A DNA stretch of 54,539 nt from contig CACWXL010000009.1 in the NCBI GenBank assembly GCA_902764825.1, forward strand, positions 1-54,539, given 5' to 3'. This DNA comes from Oscillospiraceae bacterium. Lineage in GTDB: Bacteria > Bacillota > Clostridia > Saccharofermentanales > Saccharofermentanaceae. The notes under the pieces were generated by a model. The model saw only the letters and a program-made list of their open reading frames with translations, ran no database searches and was not told where the DNA came from. Of this stretch, positions 24,605 through 34,002 are shown in pieces. Both the position numbers and the translations under genes were made by a program. Every line of letters begins with the position of its first letter. The first letter of the stretch is position 1.

Positions 24605-25033
24605 TCAGAACCTCCTCTTTATGTCGCGCAGATATTTGCGCGATACAATGAGCCTCTCACCGTTGTCGAGCATTGCCTCGAGACGGCTGTTTTTAAGCTG
24701 TTTTATCTCCGTAAGATGGGAGGTGTTCATAATGCATGTCCTTGAGATCCTGACAAGATCCGAGTCCTCTGTGATCTTCCCTATCTCCTGCATCGAAGCA
24801 TCAAGTCTGTAGACATCATCCCCGGTGTACAGAAATACTTTTCTGTCGACATTTTCGAGATAATACACATCGGACATGGCAATATGCATCCGGCGGTCAT
24901 CCGAGAACGCGCTGAACCGTATGTCCAGACTCTCGATCCGCTTAATAATGCCTCTGACCGACTCGGTGTATTCCGGATACTCGATCGTGACCGTGAGCGG
25001 CTTGCCGGGCTCCTGTCTTGTAATTATCTGCAT
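24605..25033 (-). CDS. LytTR-family DNA-binding regulator
   Basis: 142 residues. The LytTR beta-fold fills the C-terminal two-thirds: IAMSDVYYLENVDRKVFLYT, then FVRISRT-like DLVRISRTCIMN and LDNGERLIVSRKYLRDIK at the end. The receiver domain is absent, as in the LytTR+DUF3021 pairs. It probably controls a nearby CPBP or transport gene. The CPBP gene 25034-25909 abuts its start. Confidence 0.85.
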   Translation of the reverse strand: MQIITRQEPGKPLTVTIEYPEYTESVRGIIKRIESLDIRFSAFSDDRRMHIAMSDVYYLENVDRKVFLYTGDDVYRLDASMQEIGKITEDSDLVRISRTCIMNTSHLTEIKQLKNSRLEAMLDNGERLIVSRKYLRDIKRRF

Positions 25034-25909
25034 TTAACCTTCCTGTTCGCGGCTTAGTATGCTTGCGATAACTGACGCTGCTTCCTCCTTAAATCTGCGT
25101 GAGAACGCCGCATAGACGATCACTCCAAGGAAGAACAGCATATTAGTATATCTTATCAGCATGCTTATCCCGGTTGTATAAGAAGATAATAACTGACTTC
25201 CGATCAAATTGCTAAACATATGCACCAAAGCGCCCGCGAGAATGCTCCGGTTCGTCTTAATATATACGAAGGAAACGAAAACGCTGAGCATCATGACACT
25301 CGGTATGAACATCAATGCGTGGAAAACCGAATCCTGAAGAAGGTTATACTGCGCCTGCCCCGGCGTGAAATACCACGGGAGATGCCATATTGCCCAGAAA
25401 AACCCCAGCAGCAGCGAACCCTTAAGAAAACCGAATCTTACCAGAAGCCTGTCAAGTGCGTAGCCTCTCCAGCCGAACTCCTCATTGAGAGGGCCGGAGA
25501 CGAGCGACAGAATGAGAACCAGGAATATATTCAGCGGATTAGCGGCTATGGCCTTAATGTAATCCATTGTCGGCATCTCATAGCCCATAAGGCCGGTACC
25601 TATTGAGACGCTTACCACTGACAGCAATGTGAAGACAGCTATCGTTATAAGCGGCCACTTTACACCCGTCTGCCTGAAGCTGAAGCACCTCCGGAAGTAA
25701 TCTTTGCGCTTATCCTTCGGATACGTCAGGAACACCAGGAAAAGTGCAACGACAGAAGGCGCTCCGCCTCCGAAATAGAATACGAACGTTCCCGCACCGG
25801 TTCCTGTAAATCCGAACAGGACCGGAATGAATCCGCAGATCCAGGTCCATGCCAATGTCAGCACAAAGAACAGAACCAGGTATTTTGTTGACATCCAGTT
25901 TTTCTTCAT
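25034..25909 (-). CDS. CPBP-family intramembrane metalloprotease
   Basis: 291 residues from ATG 25909 (GGGAGG at spacing five; the upstream 51 codons have no start signal and are excluded). About eight membrane segments. EExxxR motif in NEEFGWRGYAL and later FWAIWHLPWY, as expected for the CPBP metal/active-site residues. It is the first gene of a probable operon with LytTR, DUF3021 and the phosphoesterase. Possible functions: processing of a peptide or stress role; unknown here. Confidence 0.85.
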   Translation of the reverse strand: MKKNWMSTKYLVLFFVLTLAWTWICGFIPVLFGFTGTGAGTFVFYFGGGAPSVVALFLVFLTYPKDKRKDYFRRCFSFRQTGVKWPLITIAVFTLLSVVSVSIGTGLMGYEMPTMDYIKAIAANPLNIFLVLILSLVSGPLNEEFGWRGYALDRLLVRFGFLKGSLLLGFFWAIWHLPWYFTPGQAQYNLLQDSVFHALMFIPSVMMLSVFVSFVYIKTNRSILAGALVHMFSNLIGSQLLSSYTTGISMLIRYTNMLFFLGVIVYAAFSRRFKEEAASVIASILSREQEG

Positions 25910-26142
25910 TGGAAAACCTCCCGTTTGCTGTGAGTCTAACGGAAGATACTGACTTAAGCCACAGGCCGGATCAGATGTTGCAAAATCATGCGCGCAAAGT
26001 GCATTTGCAGTTATGTTCACTTGATAACTTTTTGATGACTTAACATAATTAGTTGAGACCAAACGCCATCCCGGTCTATCTAATGGTTAGAGAATGGAAA
26101 ACAGATCTCCATTCGATTGTGTACACAAGGAAAGAAAAAGTA

Positions 26143-26646
26143 ATGCAGATTGATGAAACGACAAGGCTTGTAAAGCTCGCCAAAAAGCACGATAAACTTG
26201 CCTTTGCCGAGCTGATGCAGGGGCACATGCAGGAGATGTACAAAGTCGGACTTGCAATCCTCATGAATGACGAGGATGTTGCCGATGCTGTCAGTGAGAC
26301 GATCCTTAATTGCTTTGAGAAGTTAAATACACTAAGGGAAGACAAGTATTTCAAGACATGGATGACGAGGATCCTAATAAACAACTGCTACAAGATCCTT
26401 GAAGTCCGGAAGCGTCAGACAGGCCTGGAAGAATGGGAAGAACCTTCTGTAACTGACGAATACAATGTCGAACTCAAGGACGCTTTATCTTCTATCGACG
26501 AGAAGTACAGATCGGTCATCACTCTATATTACTTAGGGGAATACAGCACCAAGGAAATTGCCTCGATGCTCCACATCCCTAAGAGTACGGTAACTACCCG
26601 GCTCCAAAGGGGCAGAGAGCAGCTGGCAAAGTACTACGGCGGCTAA
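26143..26646 (+). CDS. ECF sigma factor
   Basis: 167 residues from ATG 26143 (AAGGAAAG upstream; a longer in-frame start at 26053 has no site). Region 2 is FAELMQGHMQEMYKVGLAIL and region 4 is YSTKEIASMLHIPKSTVTTR. Plus strand, followed by its anti-sigma-like partner 20 bp downstream. The region upstream holds TGAGAC-N14-GTCTAT, an ECF-like arrangement, suggesting autoregulation. Confidence 0.85.
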   Translation: MQIDETTRLVKLAKKHDKLAFAELMQGHMQEMYKVGLAILMNDEDVADAVSETILNCFEKLNTLREDKYFKTWMTRILINNCYKILEVRKRQTGLEEWEEPSVTDEYNVELKDALSSIDEKYRSVITLYYLGEYSTKEIASMLHIPKSTVTTRLQRGREQLAKYYGG

Positions 26647-26665
26647 GAGTTAATAGGAGATTGAT

Positions 26666-27982
26666 ATGAAAAATAAGAATGTTTTCGAGAAAAACGCCAA
26701 GATCCCGGATGTCGTACAGCAGAAGGCAAATGCAGCTTTCCGAGAGATTTATACCCGTCAGGATGAACCGAAAGTAATGCCTCAAAAGGCACATAAACCT
26801 GCCAGAGCAACGATCATAAAGATCGCATCGACAGTGGTTGTTGCGGCCGTAACCGTAGCCGTGTTATGCGTCGCGATAGCGTATTTTGCCGGCAAGGGAC
26901 CGGAAGTGCCCTTAGCCAGCAGCAGCGGTCAGGTTACGATCGCCAATTTCGTCGAACCGTTTACGATCAAGGTTTGCGCGGCAGAGCTTGAGCCTCAGAC
27001 CTCGCTTCCGATAAGTCTGGATGTCGGTCGCCAGGCATTTGGTCATGGTGTTGACTGGACAGGCTGGGCAAATTTTGAGCTCAATTTCCCCATCTCGGTC
27101 GAGGGCGAAAACATCTCTACCGTGACGTTCAAAGTAAAAAACGCGGCCTTCGAAGTCGTAAGCATCGACTGTCCTTCCATTGTAAAAAGCGGTTCAACCA
27201 AAACGCTTGCCGATTACCGTTCGACTTATGTTGATGGTTATGACATGGCCGGACAACCTATCGGCAAGACAGTAGTAGGATATTACGATCAATTCAGCGC
27301 AGATTACAGCACGCTTCAAAATTCCAAATACCTTTTCAACATCTGCAATACTATGACAGGCCGAATGGATATTTATTATTTGATGTGCCACGAGGATAAC
27401 GATATTGACAGCTGCGATGTATATACTTATTTGTTAAAGGATGTCGAAGTAACGGTCGAAGTCACATTTACGGACGGAACTACGGCTTCAAGGACACTGG
27501 GTCTTTTTTGCAATACATATACGGCTACAGACACGATGGAAGACGGAACAGAATACACATACGAAATTCATCAGATCTTCTGCTACGATAAAAATGCTAT
27601 GGATAATGCTACAAAGCAGTTGATAAGAAACCAGATCGCCCGTTGCATTGAGATCTGCAAGGCCGAAGGCGTTGATTACACAGGCTGGGATGAACCAACA
27701 AATACTGATGCGACGAACGCATCTGAGAGTACGGAAGCAACTGAAAGTACGGAAACGACGGCTGACACGGAACCGACTACCAGCTCAGAACCGACAGCAA
27801 GTGCAGAAACTTCTGCAAGTGCGGAGACATCCGGCAGTGCAGAGACATCCGGCAGCGCGGAAACATCTGCCAGTGCGGAAACTTCCGCCAGTGCAGAAAC
27901 GTCTGCCGGCACGGAAGGCACGGAAGCTACGGGTGAGGTCAGTGCTACTGAAAACACGAATAATACCAGTGCTGAATATTAA
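26666..27982 (+). CDS. anti-sigma-like membrane protein with repetitive tail
   Basis: 438 residues. Charged cytosolic N-terminus, a transmembrane helix about residues 50-76 (TVVVAAVTVAVLCVAIAYFA), a globular ectodomain (80-350), then a low-complexity Ser/Thr/Ala/Glu tail with five to seven imperfect SAETSA repeats before the end. A GGAGA-like site precedes the ATG. It likely controls the sigma factor encoded upstream, in the style of RsgI/DUF4179 ectodomain anti-sigmas. The tail is probably an extended wall spacer. Confidence 0.7.
   Translation: MKNKNVFEKNAKIPDVVQQKANAAFREIYTRQDEPKVMPQKAHKPARATIIKIASTVVVAAVTVAVLCVAIAYFAGKGPEVPLASSSGQVTIANFVEPFTIKVCAAELEPQTSLPISLDVGRQAFGHGVDWTGWANFELNFPISVEGENISTVTFKVKNAAFEVVSIDCPSIVKSGSTKTLADYRSTYVDGYDMAGQPIGKTVVGYYDQFSADYSTLQNSKYLFNICNTMTGRMDIYYLMCHEDNDIDSCDVYTYLLKDVEVTVEVTFTDGTTASRTLGLFCNTYTATDTMEDGTEYTYEIHQIFCYDKNAMDNATKQLIRNQIARCIEICKAEGVDYTGWDEPTNTDATNASESTEATESTETTADTEPTTSSEPTASAETSASAETSGSAETSGSAETSASAETSASAETSAGTEGTEATGEVSATENTNNTSAEY
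27797..27911 (+). repeat. short tandem repeats encoding SAETSA
   Basis: Consecutive 18-bp units of the type AGTGCAGAAACTTCTGC encode repeated SAETSA/SAETSG. Slippage could change tail length between strains. Confidence 0.7.
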
Positions 27983-28058
27983 GGGGGAAGTTCTGAAAAT
28001 ATCGAATTTGATCTGACGGGGTCTGAAGTATAAAATTCGGCCGCATATGGGGATATGG

Positions 28059-28084
28059 GGGTTGTCTCAAGATTGGGACAACCC
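28059..28084 (+). terminator. rho-independent terminator
   Basis: GGGTTGTCTC-loop-GGGACAACCC (one mismatch) followed by TTTCGAATTATTTG, after the sigma/anti-sigma pair; it could also serve the converging minus-strand gene. Confidence 0.6.
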
Positions 28085-28106
28085 TTTCGAATTATTTGTC
28101 TATCAT

Positions 28107-29018
28107 TTAAATGCCTTCCAGCGGATCGGCGCACCCTGCAGCTGCCATCTCTTCAAGCCTCTCTTCGGATATGCCTTTCAGGATAACATGCATGCGGTCA
28201 TGCTTTTCGCAGTTTTCAATATCAGCCATTTTGCAAAAATCATCGAAAGAGACTCTGGCAAGCATCTTCTTTTTGGCATATGAATAGAGTGATACGGCAT
28301 AGAGCGAACACTCAAGCGGTTTGCCGGTCTTGGGATCGTTGGCAAAAGGCGGTACTATCGGCTTTACCGGGAAGATCGTATCTGTTCCCGAAGTAATGGC
28401 GTAGTTGCCGAAGATCGTATCAGTCTTCACCTTGCCATTATAAAACAACGGGATTGCATAATAAGCATCCATACACTGAAGAGAATGCAGATAGTCGGCA
28501 TATTCCTCCTCATCCCTTGCGATGCCAAGGCGCTTGATTATACGCGTCTCGACATAAAGTGGGAACATCGCGCCGAATATAGTGATCTCATGCCCGTCAT
28601 CCTTCAGGATGTTCTCAATATCGGCCATAAAATCCAGCGAAGCAGACTTCTGTTCCTCACAAAGTCTGCCTAGATCATCTGCGCTGTACTTAATGCCTTC
28701 CTGCTCGAAATGCTTTGTCTTCCAGACGCGCATGATATTTCCAATGACATCGTAGAACAACTCAAAATCGTATCTGGTGGAGAAGGAATTGGCTAAAAGA
28801 GTGATCTCTGTCTTCAGGTCAGACTTCCAGGGAAGTATGCCGATCCCCCTGCCGATCTTCTTCGGATTATAGACTATGAGATCTCCTTCCTTTACCTCAC
28901 CGGTATTGCGCATGTACTGATCTGACGTTCCGCATGCGTATTTGCCCATCGTAATATCCTGGAGGGTCAGTGGCTTTTTGATTAACTGCTTATTCTTGAT
29001 TACTACTTCTACGCTCAT
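28107..29018 (-). CDS. DUF4299-like protein
   Basis: 303 residues, soluble. The N-terminus MSVEVVIKNKQLIKKPLTLQ recalls DUF4299 proteins; the interior has GRGIGILPWK and a later GRMH-like region. No known function. It converges with the sigma/anti-sigma pair. The ATG is preceded by AGAGGTAG. Subfamily assignment is by N-terminal resemblance only. Confidence 0.55.
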   Translation of the reverse strand: MSVEVVIKNKQLIKKPLTLQDITMGKYACGTSDQYMRNTGEVKEGDLIVYNPKKIGRGIGILPWKSDLKTEITLLANSFSTRYDFELFYDVIGNIMRVWKTKHFEQEGIKYSADDLGRLCEEQKSASLDFMADIENILKDDGHEITIFGAMFPLYVETRIIKRLGIARDEEEYADYLHSLQCMDAYYAIPLFYNGKVKTDTIFGNYAITSGTDTIFPVKPIVPPFANDPKTGKPLECSLYAVSLYSYAKKKMLARVSFDDFCKMADIENCEKHDRMHVILKGISEERLEEMAAAGCADPLEGI

Positions 29019-29077
29019 TTTTCTACCTCTGATTGATAAGCTGCTTCACTGTCAGATCATATTGGTAATCAGAAAAT

Positions 29078-29971
29078 TTACTCTCTTTTCTTTATCATTC
29101 TGACTAACGTAACCGGTCCGCCGAGGTTCCATTCCTTTTTGCATCCGTCAAATTCAAAACCGTATCTGTGATAAAAACGGATTGCTCTCTCATTTTTCTC
29201 GAACACCCAAAGAAATACAGTATTGCATTCTTTAAGCCTGGAAACTGCTTCATTCATCAATCTGTATCCTACTTTACGGTCATAGTACTCTGAAAGGATA
29301 TAGATCGCATCAACTTCTCCTGCATCCGGAAGATCCTCATCTCTCGACGGACCATATACTGCAAATCCTACGACTTTATCTTTGTCCTTAGCTATAAGCG
29401 TATTTTCCGGGAACTTCCTGGCACGTGCTGTCGTAGCCTCTACAGTCATCGTATCAAGATATCTGTCGCTTACAATACCTCTGTAAGCTTCCTGCCATGA
29501 AGTACAATGCACATATCCCCTGCCGCACAACTCCTCATCAGTCTCAGCCGGTTTGATGATTATCGAATCATTTATCTTTTTGCCCGTCTTGATGAAATCG
29601 ATCAGTTCTTCAAGATCGTCAAATTCATCGTAATCGCCCATGATCCCCTCACGGTGGTAGACGATACCCGCCTTCTCGTTCCTCTCTAGGCAATCAAGCA
29701 GCTCATCTATACCATACCTTCTGGCGAACTCAGCGAAAGCGCGGGCTTTGATCTTATCTGCATAAAGTCCCTTGCGGCAGTTAGCGGGCTCACATTCATA
29801 ACACCCGGCAATATCCTTATCGATACCGCATCTTCTTACTTCACACCACTCGGCATCTTTGCACCAGGAAAGCTCCATAAAACCATCCCGCCTGCATCCC
29901 TTGCATGTAACATTCTCAGAACAAAGACAGCATGCCAATCCGCATCTTGCAATTCCCAATTCCCGTTTCAT
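29078..29971 (-). CDS. DUF3795 zinc domain fused to GNAT acetyltransferase
   Basis: 297 residues in two parts. Residues 1-125 are Cys-rich (CGLACCLCSENVTCKGC, then CYECEPANCRKG), matching DUF3795-type putative zinc proteins. Residues 145-297 are a GNAT domain with AIYILSEYYDRKVGYRLM around the CoA loop and IRFYHRYGFEFDG near the end. The fusion suggests the zinc domain recognises a partner or substrate of the acetyltransferase. Strong site AAGGGGAG. No clear operon. Confidence 0.75.
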   Translation of the reverse strand: MKRELGIARCGLACCLCSENVTCKGCRRDGFMELSWCKDAEWCEVRRCGIDKDIAGCYECEPANCRKGLYADKIKARAFAEFARRYGIDELLDCLERNEKAGIVYHREGIMGDYDEFDDLEELIDFIKTGKKINDSIIIKPAETDEELCGRGYVHCTSWQEAYRGIVSDRYLDTMTVEATTARARKFPENTLIAKDKDKVVGFAVYGPSRDEDLPDAGEVDAIYILSEYYDRKVGYRLMNEAVSRLKECNTVFLWVFEKNERAIRFYHRYGFEFDGCKKEWNLGGPVTLVRMIKKRE

Positions 29972-30037
29972 ATATTTCTCCCCTTTTATGCTTATCAGTC
30001 AATCCAAAACAATTATAACAACTTATCCCGGATATTC

Positions 30038-30706
30038 TTACAAATGGAACCTTCTTTGGAACTCGGCTGCGACGGCCCTCCCCCTGAATATGACGGCGCC
30101 CGCGAAAAGAATGACGCTGACCATCAGGCAGATGACCCATGCAAGAGGCATCTTGGCGCTCGCGAAAAAGTAAATGATGCTCGGAACAAACCCCATAAAC
30201 AGACCTGTGAGAAGATAGAGCATCGTATTGCCGTTCTTGTCTAACAACACGAGCACGAAATTCGCCGTGATCGTCGCCGCGAGCACGATCGGCACCGCAA
30301 GATCGAGCGTTATCTTCAAGAGACCGAAGAAGTATGCTGTGACACACCACATCACGATCGTGATAATGACCATCATGGTCACCTTGCCGGCGGAACCGGT
30401 ACCGGGCCTGAACTGGCGCATGATCCCGAACTCAAAGCCTACAAGCCACATTGCCAGAAGGAGGCTCCAGTGCAGATCAGGATATCCGGGCAGGCGGAGC
30501 TTGACCATAAAATCCAGACAGACTCCGACGATCAGGACACTCCATACGGCAAGGAGCTGCATCTTGTAAAAGAAAGACCTTTTCTTCTGTGCCTCAAACT
30601 TAGGGTAACAGGGCTCTTCTGTGCCCCCGCCAAGTTTGCTCTGACACAACGGACATTTGCCAAGATCTCCGGCGATATTAACCTTGCAATAAGGACAACG
30701 TCTCAT
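30038..30706 (-). CDS. DUF6320-type zinc-ribbon membrane protein
   Basis: 222 residues. N-terminal ribbon CPYCKVNIAGDLGKCPLC, then about six membrane helices. Proteins of this layout are recurrently encoded next to condensation-like acyltransferases; here it overlaps the stop of such a gene by four bases (ATGA). Role probably in export or assembly of the module's product at the membrane, which is inferred from context only. Confidence 0.65.
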   Translation of the reverse strand: MRRCPYCKVNIAGDLGKCPLCQSKLGGGTEEPCYPKFEAQKKRSFFYKMQLLAVWSVLIVGVCLDFMVKLRLPGYPDLHWSLLLAMWLVGFEFGIMRQFRPGTGSAGKVTMMVIITIVMWCVTAYFFGLLKITLDLAVPIVLAATITANFVLVLLDKNGNTMLYLLTGLFMGFVPSIIYFFASAKMPLAWVICLMVSVILFAGAVIFRGRAVAAEFQRRFHL

Positions 30707-31953
30707 TTGATCACCTCCGTCGCGCTTACGGTGATGTCCACTCCTGATTCAGACAGACAGCGCACAAAATTTTTCACGACACCGGTATTTGCATATGCCA
30801 GTGAGACTCCTAAAGTCAGGTTTTCGCCATAACCGAACATCGTAGAGAAGATGCTGTTTGTGCTGCAGAATCCGCTGTAGTTCTCTATCCGCTCGCCCAG
30901 TGTCTTCGGTGGCTTTTGAACTCCCATGTTAGAGAAGGTCATTGTCACCTTCTTGCTTGATTTCAGTGTAAAATGACGCACCACCAGCTGCTTTATGAAC
31001 AGCGGCACCACTCTTACCGGAGCAACGTACTCCATGGTCTCAAAGGTATCCATCTGTTTCTTGACGTTTTCCTCTGTCAGCTGGCTCTTAAGGGCTGTGT
31101 CAAATTCAGAGGCCAGTTCTTCGGGCGTGATATCGCCGTCAAATACGTGCGTCACGTTCACGCTGTTGAAGAAGTTCCGCGCGGTCTTTGAAGGATAATA
31201 ATTCCGCAAGTTGACCGGGAGGGATATAGTCACCGGAAGATCACGCTTTCTCGGCGGCATCTCATCACGGATCGCAAGCATCCAGAGTGCCCCGAGATAG
31301 CTCGTCAGCGAGACCTTCAGTTCTTTTGCTCTCGGAAGTATCTGCGAAGTCGGCATCTTTATCTCAATGAACTGCAGCTGGTTATAAGGGAGCTTAAGTC
31401 CGCTCAAGTGGTAAGCCTTCTTCTGTTCAGATGCGTGCGGAAGGTTCTTGCCTCCGAAGAACTGCCGGTAGCTGTCCTGACTTAAGTCTCCTTCGGAAGC
31501 ACCGGAGTGTACCGTAATGTCTTCAAGCTCGCCGGGATATTTTCTTCTAAGATAATCGAGCACGATTATGTTCAGAAATTCCATCGCACCCGTGCCGTCT
31601 GCCAGAACATGAGAGATGTCAAGATTGATACGCTTTCCGAAATATGTCACCTGGTAGTGAAGCATGGTTTTCGAAGGCACATAAAGGACCGGACAGATAC
31701 GATCGTCCTCCTGCTTAACAACAGGGAGAAGGTCGGTATCCTCCAGGTAATGCCAGAAAAGGCCCCGCCTTATCCTCACCTGTACCTGCGGGCGGTCTTC
31801 GATCGCCGAGATGACAGCCTCCTGCAGGAGCTTTGGATCAATCTCCTCTTTCAATGTGCAGCTGAGACGGAACGATCTGGTGTCACGCTTGCCTGCAGTG
31901 GCCAGAAAGACCTTGGCCACATTGTCGATCCTGTACCAATTATCGCTTCCCAT
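30703..31953 (-). CDS. condensation/alcohol-acyltransferase-like enzyme
   Basis: 416 residues from ATG 31953; earlier in-frame starts (ATG 31962, TTG 31980) lie inside the preceding hydrolase gene and remain possible. The HxxxDG motif is present (SHVLADGTGAM). It belongs with condensation-domain and alcohol-acetyltransferase-like enzymes. Cotranslated between an alpha/beta hydrolase and a DUF6320 protein, forming a compact three-gene module for synthesis and handling of an unknown ester or amide. Confidence 0.75.
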   Translation of the reverse strand: MGSDNWYRIDNVAKVFLATAGKRDTRSFRLSCTLKEEIDPKLLQEAVISAIEDRPQVQVRIRRGLFWHYLEDTDLLPVVKQEDDRICPVLYVPSKTMLHYQVTYFGKRINLDISHVLADGTGAMEFLNIIVLDYLRRKYPGELEDITVHSGASEGDLSQDSYRQFFGGKNLPHASEQKKAYHLSGLKLPYNQLQFIEIKMPTSQILPRAKELKVSLTSYLGALWMLAIRDEMPPRKRDLPVTISLPVNLRNYYPSKTARNFFNSVNVTHVFDGDITPEELASEFDTALKSQLTEENVKKQMDTFETMEYVAPVRVVPLFIKQLVVRHFTLKSSKKVTMTFSNMGVQKPPKTLGERIENYSGFCSTNSIFSTMFGYGENLTLGVSLAYANTGVVKNFVRCLSESGVDITVSATEVIK

Positions 31954-32839
31954 ATATTTCATGCGACACATGCGCTGCAAGGCGCTTTAATGCCTTGCGG
32001 GTCATAGGCCCTGGCATATGCAGATACACGTGCCATCCTTTCTCTTCAATATCAAGTTCTGCCTTACCGCCGGCTGCATCTATCTTTTCCTTAAGCCTGA
32101 TGCTGTCATCTAATAATATCCCGTTTCTTCCGGCCATAATGAAGACAGGCGGGAAATTCTCGAAGCTGCCAAACAGCGGGCTGAATGCAGGATCAGCAGG
32201 ATCTTTGTCTCCTATGTATGCTTTTGCAGAATTCATAACGAACTCTTTATTAAGTACAGGATCGATGTCCTTGTTGGTCTCATAGGACTCTGATGTTCCG
32301 GTCATATCGGTCCAGGGGCTGAACAAAATAAGCTCACGCGGCGCAAGGCGCCCTTCCGATATCAGTCTCCGGGTCAGGCAAAGCGCCATGTTGCCGCCTG
32401 CCGAATCACCTGCCAGGAGCACATGGTCTGCATCTGCGACATTCCCCGTGATATATTCCCACATGGCATCTGCGTCCTCTGCTGCAGCCGGGTAAGGATG
32501 CTCGGGAGCCAGACGGTATGCAAAAGAATAGACCGTAAAACCGGTAGCCAAAGCAAGCTTAACACCGAGATTCCCCGCGTAACCGAGTCCTCCGCAGATA
32601 TAGCCGCCGCCGTGGCAGTAGAGAATTACATAACTGGGATCATATGACTTGAGGGGCTTGATTTCCTCGCAGGAGATCTTTCCGTTGCGGAATCTTCTCC
32701 GTTCCACATCATCTTTGGGCGTCGCAAGGCTGTGTGCCCACTCAGACTGTTTCCTGTGACGCTTGATCTCCGCAAGTGAAGATGCTTTTCCGGCCATGAA
32801 ATTCACGGTCTTTAAGGTTTTGACCAATGGATAGTTCAT
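31940..32839 (-). CDS. alpha/beta hydrolase (HSL/carboxylesterase-like)
   Basis: 299 residues. Oxyanion-hole motif HGGGYICGG (76-84), nucleophile elbow GDSAGG (Ser146), and plausible Asp and His later (LLDDSIRL, GWHVYLHMPG). This is the hormone-sensitive-lipase/esterase type. Its last codons overlap the start of the condensation gene, so expression is coupled. It may hydrolyse or exchange the acyl ester made by its partner. Cytosolic; the start is weakly supported. Confidence 0.85.
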   Translation of the reverse strand: MNYPLVKTLKTVNFMAGKASSLAEIKRHRKQSEWAHSLATPKDDVERRRFRNGKISCEEIKPLKSYDPSYVILYCHGGGYICGGLGYAGNLGVKLALATGFTVYSFAYRLAPEHPYPAAAEDADAMWEYITGNVADADHVLLAGDSAGGNMALCLTRRLISEGRLAPRELILFSPWTDMTGTSESYETNKDIDPVLNKEFVMNSAKAYIGDKDPADPAFSPLFGSFENFPPVFIMAGRNGILLDDSIRLKEKIDAAGGKAELDIEEKGWHVYLHMPGPMTRKALKRLAAHVSHEIYGKR

Positions 32840-32986
32840 CGCCGCCGGTATTCCCCCGATTCATAGTTTTGTCCGTATCTTCATGGCGCATCTTACTGCT
32901 GCCCACTCTGATCTGCAGACGTATTTTATTATATCATTCCGGAAAACAGGCTTTGCCTTATAACTTGATTTCAGCTACTTGTTCCT

Positions 32987-33418
32987 TTATAGCCAAGTCC
33001 GCCAGACCACGCCCGTTGCTCTTATGTACGATTCGGCTTCACTGGCTTTGGCCAGATACTTGGTAACACCCGGAATGATCAATGCAAGCAGAGCGAAAAC
33101 ACTGAGTATTACTCCAATGATCGAAAGGATCAGGCCGGCAACGGCAGCACCTTTGAAATATGCATTCTTCTTTGCAATGCCGGCTATCGAGAAGATCGTT
33201 CCCAGAAGTCCTGTGAGGAACGGAATTCCCGGCAACCAGCATAATACGACAGTAAGTATTCCCATTATGAGTCCGGCTACAGCTATCCCGTTGGGGCGTT
33301 TTGCAGGCGCAGGTTCAACAGCAGGTGCCGGCGCAGAAGGGTCCGGAACAGGTGCTCCGCAGTTGGAGCAGACTGTGCGCTTGCTTGGTATATATGAGCC
33401 GCATTTATTGCAATACAT
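32987..33418 (-). CDS. zinc-ribbon DUF4190-like membrane protein
   Basis: 143 residues. N-terminal ribbon CNKCGSYIPSKRTVCSNCG, a proline/alanine linker (PAPAVEPAPAK), then four hydrophobic stretches with Gly-rich GIAVAGLIMGILTVVL, the usual build of DUF4190-type proteins in Gram-positives. Function unknown. AGGT site. One of six zinc-ribbon proteins in the window. Confidence 0.7.
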   Translation of the reverse strand: MYCNKCGSYIPSKRTVCSNCGAPVPDPSAPAPAVEPAPAKRPNGIAVAGLIMGILTVVLCWLPGIPFLTGLLGTIFSIAGIAKKNAYFKGAAVAGLILSIIGVILSVFALLALIIPGVTKYLAKASEAESYIRATGVVWRTWL

Positions 33419-33502
33419 GATCGTTACCTGTCTTCCTTTAACTTATTCTTCCTGATACCTACTCTGATAATATATCATTTCTTTCCGTCTTACACCGTAC
33501 CT

Positions 33503-33991
33503 TCAATGGGACAGGCTTTTCTCAAGATATCCGCACGTAAACGGAAAGAAATCGAACTTCTTCGTTCCCACATGAACAAATCCGTGATCTTCGTACCATT
33601 TGCGCAGCACTTTATTCTCTTCGACTATGCTGAGTTTGATCTTACCGAATCCGGCTGCTTTTGCTCTTGATACGGCATCAGCCAAAAGCGCATCTCCTAT
33701 TCCCAAATGCCGCTTATCAGGAAGAACGCAAAGACTGCCTATCTCACAATCACCTTCAGGTGTGAGTGCGAGATTGTAATATCCCACGAGCTCATTGTCT
33801 TCAAAGTAACCGAACATCGGACGGTGTTGCTCACTCTTCCACATTAGGACCTTTGCCTCATCCGTTGCAAAAGCCGTGAACAGCGGCGCGTTCTCTTCCG
33901 TGAATCCGAACTCGTCAGCAACCGTCTTAAAGCTCTGCCTTATCACGCTTACGCATTGTTTTATCTCATTGTCATTAATCTCTCTTATCAT
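33503..33991 (-). CDS. GNAT-family N-acetyltransferase
   Basis: 162 residues from ATG 33991, which follows AAAGGTGA (the GTG three codons earlier is inferior). CoA-binding loop LPDKRHLGIGDALL, then LSIVEENKVLRKWYEDHGF. Substrate unknown. It starts close after the stop of another GNAT gene; they are probably one transcript and may be distant paralogs. Confidence 0.85.
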   Translation of the reverse strand: MIREINDNEIKQCVSVIRQSFKTVADEFGFTEENAPLFTAFATDEAKVLMWKSEQHRPMFGYFEDNELVGYYNLALTPEGDCEIGSLCVLPDKRHLGIGDALLADAVSRAKAAGFGKIKLSIVEENKVLRKWYEDHGFVHVGTKKFDFFPFTCGYLEKSLSH

Positions 33992-34002
33992 GTTTGTCAC
34001 CT

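Noticed and set aside
27648..28016. Overlapping ORFs over the SAETSA repeats on both strands
   Set aside because: Alternate frames of a short tandem repeat; they change with repeat number and have no start signals.
32374..32565. 63-codon minus-strand ORF
   Set aside because: It is a different frame within the alpha/beta hydrolase gene, whose own frame carries the catalytic motifs.
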